This document shows positions 21,835-39,957 of a DNA stretch of 64,000 bases, in pieces. Origin of the DNA: Mesorhabditis belari (taxonomy: Eukaryota; Nematoda; Chromadorea; Rhabditida; Rhabditidae); NCBI GenBank assembly GCA_958450365.1, contig CAUEEP010000928.1, positions 1,395,001 through 1,459,000 of the forward strand. The letters run 5' to 3'. Within the stretch, counting starts at the first letter, position 1, and every line of letters starts with the position of its first letter. The notes beneath the pieces were generated by a model. The model was not told where the DNA came from. It saw only the letters and a program-made list of their open reading frames with translations, and did no database searches. The position numbers and the translations under genes were made by a program.

Positions 21835-24800
21835 TTATTGAAGGGCAAACGCGAGAAAAGCATGAACGGCACCCAATGCAACTGCGTCAGCCTGGGAAAT
21901 GTTCAAGTAGAAAGCGTAAATATTAAAGTAATCTGTTGATTATTAAATACATTTATCTTTCATAAAAAAAAATCTATGAAATTTCTTTATGAAAACCCAC
22001 CTATTAAAAGCCTCCTTTATTCTTTCTAAGTTTTAAATCTTTTCCTATTGTTTCTAAACAAGAGTGTGTTCGTCGCGAGTAAGTAATTATCTCAAGTAAA
22101 ACTTACCGTAAATACTGTAATAGTACCCCACCCCCATAATGACGGTGCGGAGTGTTGCGTAATCTAGCTTTAAACGAGTTTTTCTCGACACTGGTTTATG
22201 GTAAAATGCGCGCTTAGGTATCAAAAAATAGCCCTGAAATTCATGGCTATTTTTTGATACTAAAGAGTTTGAAAGTACGGGCGCTTTGCAAAAAATGAAA
22301 TACTAAAAAACTTTTGCGACTACGCGACTGTACGAGGGGGATGGGGTACTATTGCAGTATTTACGGTATATGAGTACCGTATTTCTTCGAATAGAAGTCC
22401 GGGTAAAGAGTATGATCGCGTACTCCTGCGTAGCAGCCCTTTTTAGAATTTCTTTTCTGCATAAAAGCTTTCAATGAAATGCTATAGAGCTGGAAAATGG
22501 CTCAAAAATCTGTTAGCTCATGTCGTATTTTTGAGCCATTTTCCAGCTCTATAGCACTTGATTGAAAGCTTTTATGCAGAAAAGAAATATTAAAAAGGGC
22601 TGCTACGCAGGAGTACGCGATCATACTCTTTACCCGGTCTTCTATTCGAACAAATACGGTAATTTTTTACTCGATTAATCGACTTTTTTGTTCGAGTAAC
22701 TACGAGTGAATCCCTTTACACGTCGAGTAAATTGAATATTTTTAGATGTGAAGGGAATTTCCCACAAAATCAGTTAAAAGGCTGAATATCTTTAAAAAGA
22801 GTTATATATAAGTGGTCGCTCGTGATTTTTTTTTGCTGCAATTTTTTTGCAATAATTTTGGGGTAGGCTAGTTTCCGCAACTTTTTTTGCGCAACTGGGT
22901 CGTTTACGCAACTCGCCATAACTTTCTTCTAAGTGAACAAATCTTTATGCTTTTAGTTTCATTTTGTAGATCTCAATAAGTGCAAAAAAATGAAACCAAA
23001 ATCATAAAGATTGACCGACTTAGAAGAAAGTTATGGCGAGTTACGCAAACGACCCAGTTGCGCAAATGACCCTGTTGCGCAAAAAAAGTTGCGGAAACTA
23101 CCGTATTTGTTCGAATAGAAGACCGGGTAAAGAGTATGATCGCGTACTCCTGCGTAGCAGCCCTTTTTAATATTTCTTTTCTGCATAAAAGCTTTCAATG
23201 AAGTGCTATAGGGCTGGAAAATGGCTCAAAAATACCACATAAGCTAACAGATTTTTGAGCCATTTTCCAGCTCTATAGCACTTCATTGAAAGCTTTTATG
23301 CAGAAAAGAAATTTTAAAAAGGGCTGCTACGCAGGAGTACGCGATCATACTCTTTACCCGGTCTTCTATTCGAACAAATACGGTAGTCTACCCCATAATT
23401 TTCGCTAAAAGTACGAAAGTCTGCGTTTTAAAAAAAAAACGCACTACTCGTGAGGAACGCACTTTAGCTTTTAAATTATCATAGTTTCACGGAAAGTTCA
23501 AAGAGTTTTTCTTTTCAATCAAACTCTTTGAAGAAATCATTTATACCTAGTTTTTTTAGAACTATTTTTATAACTAAATCTAAATGTAACCTTTTTTCCT
23601 TACTCTTTTGGGATTTCTATAATCACACATTAAAACTAACCACAAAAACTTTACTCTTTCCGATTAAAATTCGCATTTTAATTTTCAGAAAAGAAATCCT
23701 CTGGGAGAATCTCAGAATATCTGTAAAAACCCTTTTACCAATCTTACTTTAAAATTAGATTGAAAAATGAGGTAGGCTAATTTCCGCAAATCTTTTGCGC
23801 AAAAGGATCATTTACGCAACTCGCCATAACTTTTTTTCTTCTAAGTCGGCCAATCTTTATGATTTTGGTTTCATTTTGTAGATCTCAATAAGAGCAACTC
23901 CGAAGAAAGAGGTTGAAAAGCCAGTTTTTAAGCCTCACGAATCAAAGCCTGGAACACCAGGTGAGCTTTGCACCGATTTTTTTTCCACAACTCGCCATAA
24001 CTTTCTTCTAAGTCGGTCAATCTTTATGATTTTGGTTTCATTTTTTTGCACTTATTGAGATCTACAAAATGAAACTAAAAGCATAAAGATTTGTTCACGA
24101 AGAAGAAAGTTATGGCGAGTTGGGTAAACGACCCAGTTGCGCAAATGACTCTGCTGCGCAAATGAACCTGTTGCGCAAAAGATTTGCGGAAATTAGCCTA
24201 GATAGATAGATTTCTCAATACTTGAACAATTGTTTTTATGGAGAAAATCTTGCTTACAGCCGCCCAACTCCATTGTTCGCTCCAAATGAGTCGATTGAAA
24301 TCAAAAGAATAATGAATTTCGATCACCGCCGAGACACCGGCCAACAATGATGAGAAAACGGCGGTCGGCATCTCCTGAAAGTGAATCGATTCACTCAAAT
24401 CTTTGATGAGCTTTTGCTTTTTCTTCACTAACCAAACAATTGTACGCGTTCGCACACGGAGTATTCGCATAGAAAACATTTGTCATCAACCACATCACCG
24501 ATAAAAGACAAATGAGTGGACCGACGAAGATTGGGAAATACTGAAAAATGGATTGAGGTAAAAATTGATGCAAGTTTGCTATGATCGTGTTCAAATTTTA
24601 AGCCTCAAGCACTCCTTTTATGTGTTTTTCATCTTTCTTTCAATTCTTGCTTCTACCCTAATCCTTTTTTGTGTTTTTTTGAAAGTTAACATGTTTTAGA
24701 AAACGTGAGAAATTGGTGATAGATGTGTATTCTATTTTTCCATTCACTATCATTTCCATCTACTTTTCATTTTGTTCTAAGATGAAAAATAGTGGAACTG

Positions 24801-26585
24801 ACACCAAGAATTAAAGAGTCAAAAAAATTGGAAAGAGAGAGAGAAAGAGAGAAAGAGAGAGAAAAAGGAAAGAGAAAAAAAGAGAATCTATAAAAGAAAA
24901 ATAAAGGAATACCTTTGATTTTCGAGGAGAAAATCTTTCGGTTGTCTGGACGACCCTTTCCCCTTTTCCCCCCATCCCACTCATATAAATCCTTCATATT
25001 TTCATCGCATATGAGTGTAATGAGTACCTTTTTGAGATGAAAAATCCCAGCAGCTTCAACTCAGACAAATCCCCACTAATTAAGCGAAAAGCATTTACAC
25101 GAATAAATTATGGGTTTTGTTTATTTACCGGATGGCTCGTTTTACCTGTGCATATTCTCGATTTTTCATCGGAAAGTTGAGCGTTTCACTGCAATCATAG
25201 TAATTCCAACGACAATAAACACCGGCCCAATAGAAAAGAAGTGAAGAAAGGACCTGAAATTGTGAAATTGAATAGATTTTTGAGAAAAATATTCTCAAAG
25301 AATATAGCTTTAGCCTACAGTATGCTGACATTAAAAATAGTTAATAGAATTGCGTCTTTTCAGCTGAATATCTTTCAGCATATTGTATAAACCCACAAGA
25401 GAAGATTGAGAATTTTAAAAAATCCTCTAGCACGTATGAGGGATTTCGATTTTTTGTTTTTCACTAGAATTTCTATTATCAATAAAGTTCTAGCGCAAAA
25501 AAAAAATAGCCTTGAATTACCATAAAAAGTTTGAGCAGTGAATAGTTTGCTTTAGTCAGCTTCGCTCAAAGATTTACTTTGAATCTAATTTGGAAATGGG
25601 TAAAGAAATCTCATAAAATCTCACGAAAAGCTTAGAGTGGTAGAAAAATGAATCTAATTTGGAAGAAAAGAAGTGGTAAAGAGAAAACAGCAAAAAGAAA
25701 TTTGGAGTAAGAGAATAATGGTGTTTGTTTGTGCGTTTCTTCTCCAAAATGCATCATTTCTTTTCCAGGATCTTTGGCCAAATCAACTTTCTCTTCTTTG
25801 ACGAAAGCGGTGACACATTTTGCAATACTTTTCGAGATTTAACGAGCGCTTTTTTAAAGAATTGACACAAATTATTGCCAAACAAATTTCCGGCACACAA
25901 GGGCAACAATAGAGTGAAAGACATAATGATTCAACGGCGTTCATGTGAACGACTAAATTATGATGTTTGTTGAGTAAGTCTGTGGATGTTTAGAGCTTTT
26001 CCTTTCCATGGAATGTTCACATTTGAGGTGGACTCTCAAAAGAATTATGCGAAGCTATTCACCCACTATGCCCCTGCCCATTTTCTCAACAAGCACCAAA
26101 AAATTAAAATTTCTGTTCGGAATTACAAATTAGATATCTCTAAATATGCAAATCCTACGACAGAAGCAAATTGAGTAAATTTAGGACAGCGGACCAAAAG
26201 CTTTTCAAGGTTCAAGAATTTCTGCACCTTATTTACGATTTGATGACGTGAAAAGAGCGTGTCTTCATCAAATTATTCCTCCTTAAGAGGACAGACGAAT
26301 ATTTCGATAAGTAGAATGTTACGTAGGAAATTTACCAAAATTGCTTGTGCCTTTCAATCGTTTCATTATAAAAAAGTCAATTGAAAGGCAATCGCAGCTG
26401 CGGGGAAAATCTATTTTATTGAGAAAACTAAATAGAGTAATTTGGTCACTCTAATCAAAAATTAACAGCTGGAACTGAAATGAGGTTTTGAAAATTGATA
26501 GATGAAAACTCACAATTGATATTATATAGAGAACCAAAGGCAGTCTTGGCCGAGGATGGGCAAGTAGAGGCTTTCCACGATACAT
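21835..26585 (-). CDS. Small four-helix membrane protein, family unknown
   Basis: Five exons, all phase 0 and all multiples of three: 26514-26585, 25146-25253, 24433-24540, 24258-24374, 21835-21891, giving 153 residues. Hydrophobic segments lie at about 15-37 (split by the first intron), 61-83, 100-115 and 136-152. Cys pairs C38/C45 (CRWNYYDC) and C89/C95 (CANAYNC) lie in the loops, and a Trp-rich WSEQWSW precedes the last helix. The layout resembles claudin/MARVEL-type tetraspan proteins, but I recognise no family. The start follows an acceptor-like CATCACAG, and AATAAA lies immediately after the stop. The last intron is 2.4 kb of fold-back repeats, yet the final exon (ADAVALGAVHAFLAFALQ, stop) completes a helix in frame. 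That supports the model but needs a transcript. Confidence 0.6.
22104..22745. repeat. Composite fold-back B+A, copy 2 (inverted)
   Basis: Type B (22104-22368), type A (22375-22661) and the flank with TTTACACGTCGAGTAAATTG (to 22745) form the reverse complement of 7455-8099. It lies in the last intron of the four-helix gene. Confidence 0.9.
22862..23100. repeat. Fold-back E, copy 1
   Basis: Arms GGCTAGTTTCCGCAACTTTT and its complement enclose a second inverted pair (AACTCGCCATAACTTTCTTC). A third type-A palindrome (23099-23385, 287 bp) joins it directly. Confidence 0.85.
23099..23385. repeat. Type-A palindrome, copy 3
   Basis: 287 bp, the same length as the other two copies, ends TACCGTATTTGTTCGAATAG and complement. 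It would form one long hairpin. Confidence 0.9.
23770..24200. repeat. Fold-back E, copy 2, with core insertion
   Basis: The same arms as at 22862-23100 (GGCTAATTTCCGCAAATCTT), here with an added core that reads GCCTGGAACACCAGGTGAGC. The same long form occurs inverted at about 57590-58085. It ends a few tens of bases from an exon of the four-helix gene. Confidence 0.8.
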
Positions 26586-26850
26586 TGTGACTGTGATGGT
26601 GAATGGAAAAGATGGAGTAGAAAGGCGGGCCCTTTTGAAGGAAAGGCGGGCAGAGTGAATGAGTGACTGAAGAGAGGAAAGCTTTTTCATCAGACGGACA
26701 CAAGAAGGGACACGAGAAGGGATTAACCCTCCTTTCACTCATCGCCTCTCATCGACAAAATGGTAAACATTCATTAAAGTCTAGGTCTTTAATGGAAGGT
26801 CTTTATTTGGAAATTTATACTTTTAAAAACTCAATTTATTACCCCAAAAG

Positions 26851-27795
26851 TTACAACGAATTGAGAAAGCTGGAAAGAGACGATTGAGTGGTCTTTTCTT
26901 CTTCGGCAACAAGAGATGCCAATTTGGAGGCTTTTTTCTTTCTTCTTGACGAGTTTGATGAAAAACTTAAATACGTGTGGTCGGATAAAATAACAATTGA
27001 CAAAATCACCTTTTATCTTTTAATGCCGGTGATGTGGCTGTTGGAGAGCTCGTTGAATTGAAAGCAGTGATCGAAATTGACTCCATATCAAGCGGTTCTC
27101 GGGTGACAGGCTTTTTGCTGTGCCTCTAAAGATCAAAACTTATTTGCTCTCCCAGAATTTACCAACTCGTTTTGGATAAGCGAGATTCTTCTCGAATTGT
27201 GCACTTTTGCATACCATCGTCTGTCCACAATATGCACAAGTTGCCTAAAAGAGAAAAGCTATATTTTTTAAAAGAAAAACCAACAAGTAATCTTGTTTTT
27301 CGTTTCGGATCATCTTGTTTTTTCGGTGTTTGAATGTGTGTTTTGTAGGCACCACTTTTGCGTAAGTTCATCCAGCAACGTTTACAACGATCTAAACTCT
27401 TTAAATAAAAAAGATTTATCAATGAAAAATAAAACAAAATAATCTTTGCCTTTAATCTCCAAATCCAAATATGCCATTTCGAGATTGGTATTCAAACTAG
27501 ATGTGCTCGATGCAGCCAAAGATTGTACATCAAAGAATGCTTGTTTTGATCGAATTGAGAAATGTCCCGCGAGGCACGATGGGAGACCAGCTTCAGCCAG
27601 CATTTCGCTTGCATTTCGTAGATAGGTTGACGTTTTCAAACCGTTCTAAAGCATTTTTGTAAAATAGGCTACAAAGTATCAATTACGCAATTGCCCAATG
27701 ACAAAAACTAGAGCACAAACCTTGAATAATCTTCTCCGTTCGGCTTCACTCATCTCACCTTCAGCATCAGTAATCATGACTGAAAGTTTCTCCAT
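26851..27795 (-). CDS. C18orf21/RMP24-like zinc-ribbon protein
   Basis: Probable counterpart of human C18orf21 (RMP24), a subunit of RNase MRP, the nuclear ribonucleoprotein that cuts precursor rRNA. Six exons: 27721-27795, 27450-27645, 27285-27391, 27167-27244, 27010-27125, 26851-26965; 228 residues, against about 220 in man. Seen in order: N-terminal helix TYLRNASEMLAEAGLPSCLA, a CKRC knuckle at about 92-95, a basic linker, a CAYC knuckle at about 129-132, a Ser/Thr-rich stretch, and a basic C-terminal end (SRRKKKASKLASLV, then SSFLNSL). The order and the ends match the human protein from memory, but identity is low; an Rpr2/Rpp21 relative is the alternative. Intron 2 must use a GC donor (AAAG|GCAAAG) to keep frame. 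The last part of exon 4 rests on a weak donor (CGA|GTTGGT). Confidence 0.62.
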
Positions 27796-28086
27796 CAAAG
27801 CCTCAAAATATTGAAAAACTTTAAACTTTCAAAAAAACTTCGAAAAAAAATCCAATTACTAGATATCGAAAATATAGACAAAACTGTAGCGCATTTTAGT
27901 TACCTAATCGACGTGAAAAAATTTATTGCGGAAATTGGAAATAGATAAGAATAATATATAAAAGGAATGCACAAAGATCAACGCATAAATAAAGCTTTTA
28001 CAACATTAGCAAAAAGTCGTAATAAGATACTTTTAAGGCGAAGCAGATCACAACGGCAGTCGGTTGATTTTTGGTCGATTCTCCAA

Positions 28087-29532
28087 TTATGAAGCAAGGA
28101 AAGTGCGTCCGCTAAATTTAAAATTAATTGTAAATTAGAGATTTTAAAAAATTTACCTGAATGTCTTTTTCTCCATCTTCACTTCAGGACGAGCACGGTT
28201 TAACACTTTGAGAAAATCGGACGTCTTTGCCCTCATTCTCGAATGAAGATATCCCTACAGCATACAAATTTGAAAAAAGAAAACGAGAAAACGACGTCTG
28301 GGCAAACTAAAAAAAATAGGTAAATAAGGCCAACCTTGGAACATTTGATATGGTAATGAAGATAATCCCGGAACGTGTGAATCAAATCAATAGTGTTGTC
28401 ACGCGTCTTCTTGTTGGTGTGTCGGGGAAACAAAACTAAAATATTAAAAACTTAAAAGCTCGAAACTTTGTTATTGTCATGAACTGACAAAAACTAAATT
28501 TTAAAGCACTTACTGAAAGTAATATATCCAACGTTGTCTCCAACTCGTGCACCCGGCTGATCTCGCAACTCCATTGGTGGCTCTCCCAGCGAATACAAAA
28601 CCGAAGGAGCCGTTTGAGAAGCTTTTCTCCCTTCCCGAAACTCCTAAATTAAATAAAGTATTTTTCACAAAGCCTTTACTAACCTGCAGAAACACTTTGC
28701 CAATTATCACATCGTCTGGATCTTTGAAAAGCGTACTGAAGATCACAGTCACACGGTCCGGCTTTGCTTCAATGTACCTAAAAATAAAAGTTATGCAATT
28801 GCTTAAAGAACCCACTATTTCTAAATAATTTTTTACTCTTATTACTCACATCGTTTCATCTTCACGATAATTGATAACTGCTCGCTTTTGTCCTTCCTGT
28901 CCAGCTTCCTAAAAATGGTATTTTTAACGTCACTAATTAGTATGATTCAATTAAAACGACCTGGAATTCAAAGTATTTCTCGAATACCGACGCAAAGCAA
29001 TTCCGTTTCAGCATAGAAGCCTTGCGAAGAATTTCTAAAGCAAAACAAGTTAACAAGTTAATTCCAAGTCAAGCTCACCGGAATAATCATTCGGGATCGC
29101 GTTTAAATCGAATTCCAGAGTCACATTGAATTGCGGCTCAGGGGTGACAAGAAGCGAACCATACTCACGTTGTAAGAGCTAAATAAGTTGTTTCTTGTCA
29201 ATTAATAATTGCGACAAATACCGTATCTGCTCCATGTTGTTGTAATTCTTTGAAGAACTTCAAAGCAATGCTCAACTAAAATAAGATTTTAAATCTTAAA
29301 GTCAACAAACAGAACACTTACCCGAATCTTTGACTTATCTCCATTTGGATTTGAGAGCAAGTAGTAAACGCCATCAAAATCACAGAAGTTCACATTCACT
29401 TTGTCGGGTTGTCCTCTAAAATAAAGATCAAATTTTTAACGTCCCAAAAAACTCCTACCCTTCTTTAACGTTTGAAAACTTTTGTTCCAATATTTCGCTA
29501 ATGATTTGGTTGTTCTGTTCGAGAAGAATCAT
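28087..29532 (-). CDS. arx-4: ARP2/3 complex subunit 2 (ARPC2, p34)
   Basis: Core scaffold subunit of the seven-protein ARP2/3 complex, which starts branched actin filaments; with ARPC4 it holds the mother filament. Eleven exons: 29459-29532, 29322-29415, 29222-29275, 29079-29178, 28961-29034, 28850-28908, 28684-28777, 28514-28643, 28335-28435, 28157-28254, 28087-28111. The product is 300 residues, the same as human ARPC2. Family blocks visible: start [75 protein letters not shown], and basic end KKTFSGRTF. The ATG lies two bases after an acceptor-like TTCTTTTAG, as expected for a spliced-leader site or a short 5' exon. It lies 234 nt after the L30 stop, same strand. Confidence 0.95.
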
Positions 29533-29766
29533 CTCTAAAAGAAGTTTGTAATAAAAAAACCTAAGATAACCAAAATAGCTGCTTCAGCGAGGAAGAATAA
29601 ACAAGTAACGAGGCTTCACTACCTCAAAGCAAAATATAATGTAGATTGATATCAACGTTTATACATCAAACCAAGAACAACAACAAAAAAAAGTTCCAAC
29701 ACTTAACAAAAATCCTCTAAACTCTACAAACTGATTTTCTACACAAAACAAGAACTACCAAAATAA

Positions 29767-30629
29767 TTATTTCATTATCGAGATGTTTGACGGCGTGTAG
29801 ACATTTTTCTCGAACACATCCTTGAAGCCATAGTAGTTTTGATTCAGCTTCCGTGATAATTCCCGAGATGAATACTAAAAATAGATTACAACCAAAACTT
29901 ATCAAAAATATTACCTGTTTTTTCGCATCATATAAAACTAGATCGGCTTCATTGACTCGATTTTTCTCACAAACCACACAACGTCCGTCTGGGTTAATCT
30001 GAAACATTTGTTTTAACTAGCAATTGGTCGATACAATACCTGCAAAGTTGTGATATCAGCCTCTGTTGGCTCACCATTGGGAAACGTGACGGGTTTTAGT
30101 TCAATTAAATGCTTTATATTCCACAGCTCTTCATTATACGATGGAGTATTTGGGAATATTTCCATGCGGCCTGGCTAAAATAAAAAGATATATAAATCTC
30201 CATTTGGATTCTTTGTAAACCTTGTAATCGATGCCAAAAAGCTTGTGTACACGAGCGCGCGTCCATCTTGGCTCCCCATTCAACTCCCGGTATAGCCAAG
30301 CTAAATTCAAATCATTAGTTGATATATGTAAAATAATATCCAAATATCCAACAAACCTAGCCAAAGTTTGGATGGGGACGTGCTGGCGGCAGGGCTTTCT
30401 TCTTGGGTTTGGCAAAAATCTTCATACGTTGCCGAATATTTCTAAACCAATGCTAGAGCAAAAACTAAAATAACAAACTTTATAATCGTATTCTCCGACT
30501 ATACCATCATGTCGACGAGGCAAATAACGAACCCATTTGTTGTCTTTTCTGAATACCCATTGAGCTAAAAATCTTCATATACATACGTCTCACGTTTGCT
30601 ATAAACTTACGTCTTATAACTTTTGCCAT
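29767..30629 (-). CDS. mrpl-30: Mitochondrial ribosomal protein L30
   Basis: Protein of the large subunit of the mitochondrial ribosome. Seven exons: 30611-30629, 30479-30564, 30357-30441, 30221-30300, 30040-30174, 29915-29998, 29767-29874; 198 residues. The L30 core is recognised by the block GEPRWTRARVHKLFGIDYK followed by FPNTPSYNEELWNIKHLIEL and KPVTFPNGEPTEADITTLQ, which lines up with human MRPL30 as remembered. Exon 3 has two possible acceptors; the one at 30441 avoids an in-frame stop and keeps phase. The N-terminal part is basic and could act as a mitochondrial targeting sequence. The C-terminal tail (about 60 residues) extends beyond the core. It lies 393 nt downstream of the mcm-2 stop, same strand. 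Confidence 0.88.
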
Positions 30630-31022
30630 GAGTAGTGCGGCAGTCTTATTGTTTCAGCAAGAATAATCGACTTCCAAAATTAAAACTGATAGAAACGTAA
30701 TGTCTTCACCCTCAATAATCCTTAAACCAACAACTTATTAGTCACTATGCGCAACACTCCTATGTCCGTCCAGCAACGGTAGTTTCATGACTATATCAAA
30801 CTCTTTCCGTCGAATGGGGATTCTACATATAGAAAGCTTTTAGCTTGTAGTAAATTATAGTCAATAACTCATCAGCCCGATAACTTGTACTTGCTGCATT
30901 TATCAATCGATGAATGTAACTTTTATTATAGCATAACACGTCAAACAAGAGTAGGATACCGGTAATTTCAAAGAGATAACAGGAAATTGTGGTACACGCA
31001 AATTTAAAAATGAAAAACATAA

Positions 31023-34911
<3,889 letters not shown>

Positions 34912-35202
34912 GTCGATTTTTCTAAAGTTCAACAATTAGCAACCAATTTACTAAACTTAATGTGGTTGAAAGAATAAAACATGGTCAAATCAGTTTTCCC
35001 GCACAATGAATTCAAAATTGAGTGCATGGCGGCAGAGGTCTTTCCAAAATTTAGCAAACAACACGAGTGGTCGGTGAGGGAGGGAAAGAAAATATGTGAC
35101 AATGGGGAAAACATATTGATGTGGTTAAACCAATGATAAACGAAAGAACGATAAACAAAAATATTGCTAGCTTCTTGTTAGTAAAATGCGAAAGACGTGG
35201 GG

Positions 35203-35372
35203 GTGGCTACTTTGCGCCAAATTTTTTTGCGCAACTCACCATAACTTTCTTCTTCTAAGTTCAATCTTTATGATTTTGGTGTCATTTTGTTGGACCGTTG
35301 AGATCTACAAAATGACACCAAAATCATAAAGATTGGTCCACCTAGAAGAAAGTTCTGGCGAGTTGCGCAAAA
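35203..35372. repeat. Fold-back E, short copy
   Basis: Inverted arms with CTCACCATAACTTTCTTCTT and its complement around a GTTGAGATCTACAAAATGAC core, as in the other E copies. Confidence 0.8.
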
Positions 35373-35867
35373 GATCCGGTACGAAGCTCGCATCAGCCGT
35401 AGAAGAATCAGGCTAGCCTGGGAGCCACGTGGTTCTAAGGTCCGGAGCCAAAGCCTAGGAAAACTTTAAAAAATTCGATTTTTTTTTGTGATCAATGCCA
35501 TCAATTACCCTAGAAAACCTACACCTGGGAAAATTGTAGCTGAATATCTTCAAAAACAATTTGCGAGGTATTTAAAGGTTCGGTCGTGCTCCTTTAAACA
35601 AAAAGTTATTCAACCATAACTATGAGTTTATGAACTTTTCAGCTTCACTATCATTTGTTTATATTTAGGTCAGCCGAGTCTTCAACAACAAGCCGAAATC
35701 GCGGGGTGCTAGCAAAAGCCCCGTGTTTTTTGTACCAAAACCTTTTGAGCCAATTTCATTTGCGCCGCGTATCATTTGCGCCAAATTTTTTTTTAAAAAT
35801 ACATTTATTGAAAACCAATAATGTGATACAAACAAAGGGTACATAATAAGACATAAAGGTTAAACAC

Positions 35868-36050
35868 ACAATTTTATGGCACTGCGGCCGTTCTCACCCC
35901 TATTTACCCCTATTACCCAAATGTTGTGAAAGAAAAAACCCACTTGGTGGGAAAAAGAAACATTTTTATCTTGCCAGAGTGATTGAACCCTCGACCTTCC
36001 GCTTAAGAAGAGACAAGACTCCTAACCGGTCGGCCATCTGGCCAAATTTA
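35868..36050 (-). mobile_element. tRNA-headed SINE, family 2, copy 2
   Basis: Body and minus-strand head match 9565-9750, including ACCCCTATTACCCAAATG, GAGGGTTCAATC and TGGCCGACCGGTTAGGAG. It marks a dispersed family. Confidence 0.7.
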
Positions 36051-38117
36051 CGCTTATCACTGTAACAAATAACTTTTTCCCAACTTCTAACCAACTTTTT
36101 CTCAGTTTCCTGCTTCACAATTTTAACGCACACTGTTTTCAATTTTCAATAGAATGATGTTTTTAGAGTTTCGTTTCAACCATTTCAATAGAATAGTGTT
36201 TTCAATAGAAAACGTTTAAATACATATACAGCCCCAAAAACAGTCAGTCGATTGGGCTTTTTGCTCTTTATATCGATTTTATGCCATTTTCAGATTCAGC
36301 GTAGGCGTCAAAGTAGCCAGCATCGTCGACGAGAAAAAGTAGTAAAAAAAAATAAAAATAAACAATTAGAGTTTATAGGAAAGTGTGGAAAAGCGCAAAT
36401 TTGGTGCTTTTGCTAGTGCCTCGAAATCGCACGATGAAGCTCGAAAATTCGGGACTTGACGTCTTTGTTTGCCCAAAATGCACCCTTTCGGCCGAGATGA
36501 ACACTTTAATATCAAAGGTCGTTTTGAAGTGGCAAATGTTTGGTGCACTCGAATCCTCCTATTACACTTACTGCTTAGAATACCATGAGGCTCTTCATTA
36601 GAATACCTCTTCTGAATTTCGATTTTCTCGCTCAATTGCCCCGTTCAATGCAAGGGAGTTTGTGTCGTATGGGCCATCACCATAAGATTTTTGCCATAAA
36701 ATTGAAACTTTTTACTGGCATCGTGGTGTCATATTAGAGTTAATATACAAACTAAGATTTTTAGCCAAAACTTTATTGAACAGTAAGCTCATGAGTAGAA
36801 TATCAGCTGCCTTTTGAGTAAATTCATGGTGGTGATTCATATGATGGTGGCAGCCATGGTGGTTCAGAAATTTCATGTATAGAAAAGCCATGAAATCGGG
36901 AAAAGTGAAAAAATATCAAAAATTTACCCGCCCAAAATATTCAGTTTGACACCACAACAACCACCAGAAGCCACTAGAAATTCTGAGAGAAATCGCCCTG
37001 AACTGACTTTTTTTGAAACACCCTGTAGATAATGGGTAGTTTGAATTATTAGAAAACTATTAGATTCAATATTTTATTTGATATGATGTGTGATGCGATA
37101 AATGTTATAGATATAGATATAGATGAGTCAAGAGACGACAACGAGTGATGCTATCAAAACAAATTTGAAAGGGAAAAAGACTTACAAGGTGTGTACAAAG
37201 GCTGAAAGTATCTATCCAAGGTTGGATAAAATCAATTTATTGCATATATTCACTTAAAAAGTTGATAGCATCAAGAACTAAAGTTTTTTTGTGAATAGTT
37301 TTGTTGATTGGGATTATGGGTACATAAGTTTGTGCTTAGAAAATCACCCGAATAAGATTTGACTGTGTGACTATAGGCAGTTGTGTGAAAAGGGAATGGG
37401 GGAAGGGGAATGGGATGGAAAAGAGAACGGGGATTCACGAGACCCAGGACCACCCACAACCTTTTATACCACCCATAAAGTTTGGTTTTGGCAATTTTGC
37501 GTGAAAATTGAGAGGATTCCCCGGAAATTCTCTATTAAAGTGGATAAAAAAAGTATAAAAACTTCAAAAAAAATTGCACGAATTCCTTTTAGGCTGTTGC
37601 CAAAGCTTACACGAATGTTCTACATTTTACACAAAAACTAGCAAGCCAACTGAAAAATCAACCACTGAAGAAAAGGATTTGATTGAAAAGTGGGAATGAG
37701 TTTAGATTTTGATAAGTACAAGGATATACAAAATCTTCTCAAATCAACTTAAATAATCTTCTCATGTTGATTTGAACACATTAGCTAACTTGAGAAAATA
37801 CTGTAGATAGTGGTGATTAAAATGAAAATATCAACTCATTGCATGATCATAGTTTGCATTTATAGTTAGCTAATGTGTTCAAATCAACTTTAAAAGATTA
37901 TTTGGGTTGGCTTCAGCTCAGTTGAAAAGACATTTCAGCTTGATGGTTTAATATTATGCTATTTAATATTATGATGTTTAATATTATGATGTTTAATATC
38001 CATTTATTAAAAAATCTTCTATGAATCATAATCAACAAAATTTATATAAGTTTTATAAGAAAAGAACAATGTTTATTGACAAACGACTAAAAGCTATCAG
38101 CATTTTTTGAAGCACGA

Positions 38118-39957
<1,840 letters not shown>

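Larger units (their letters stand above)
34912..38117. other. 3.2 kb intergenic, mcm-2 start to spermidine synthase end
   Basis: It should contain the mcm-2 promoter. It holds a fold-back E copy, a family-2 SINE and an open pair of frames at 36366-36635 that I cannot assign on either strand. The part from about 37040 to 38040 is AT-rich with short inverted words (TTAGCTAA, AATCAACTT) and no gene. Confidence 0.6.

Noticed and set aside
30357..30476. Alternative longer exon 3 of mrpl-30
   Set aside because: Using the acceptor at about 30454 puts a TAG in frame at the donor; the acceptor at 30441 restores phase and the family pattern.
36366..36635. Overlapping 72- and 89-residue frames as a gene
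   Set aside because: Neither strand shows a family, signal or splice pattern. A CPKC word on the plus strand is too little.
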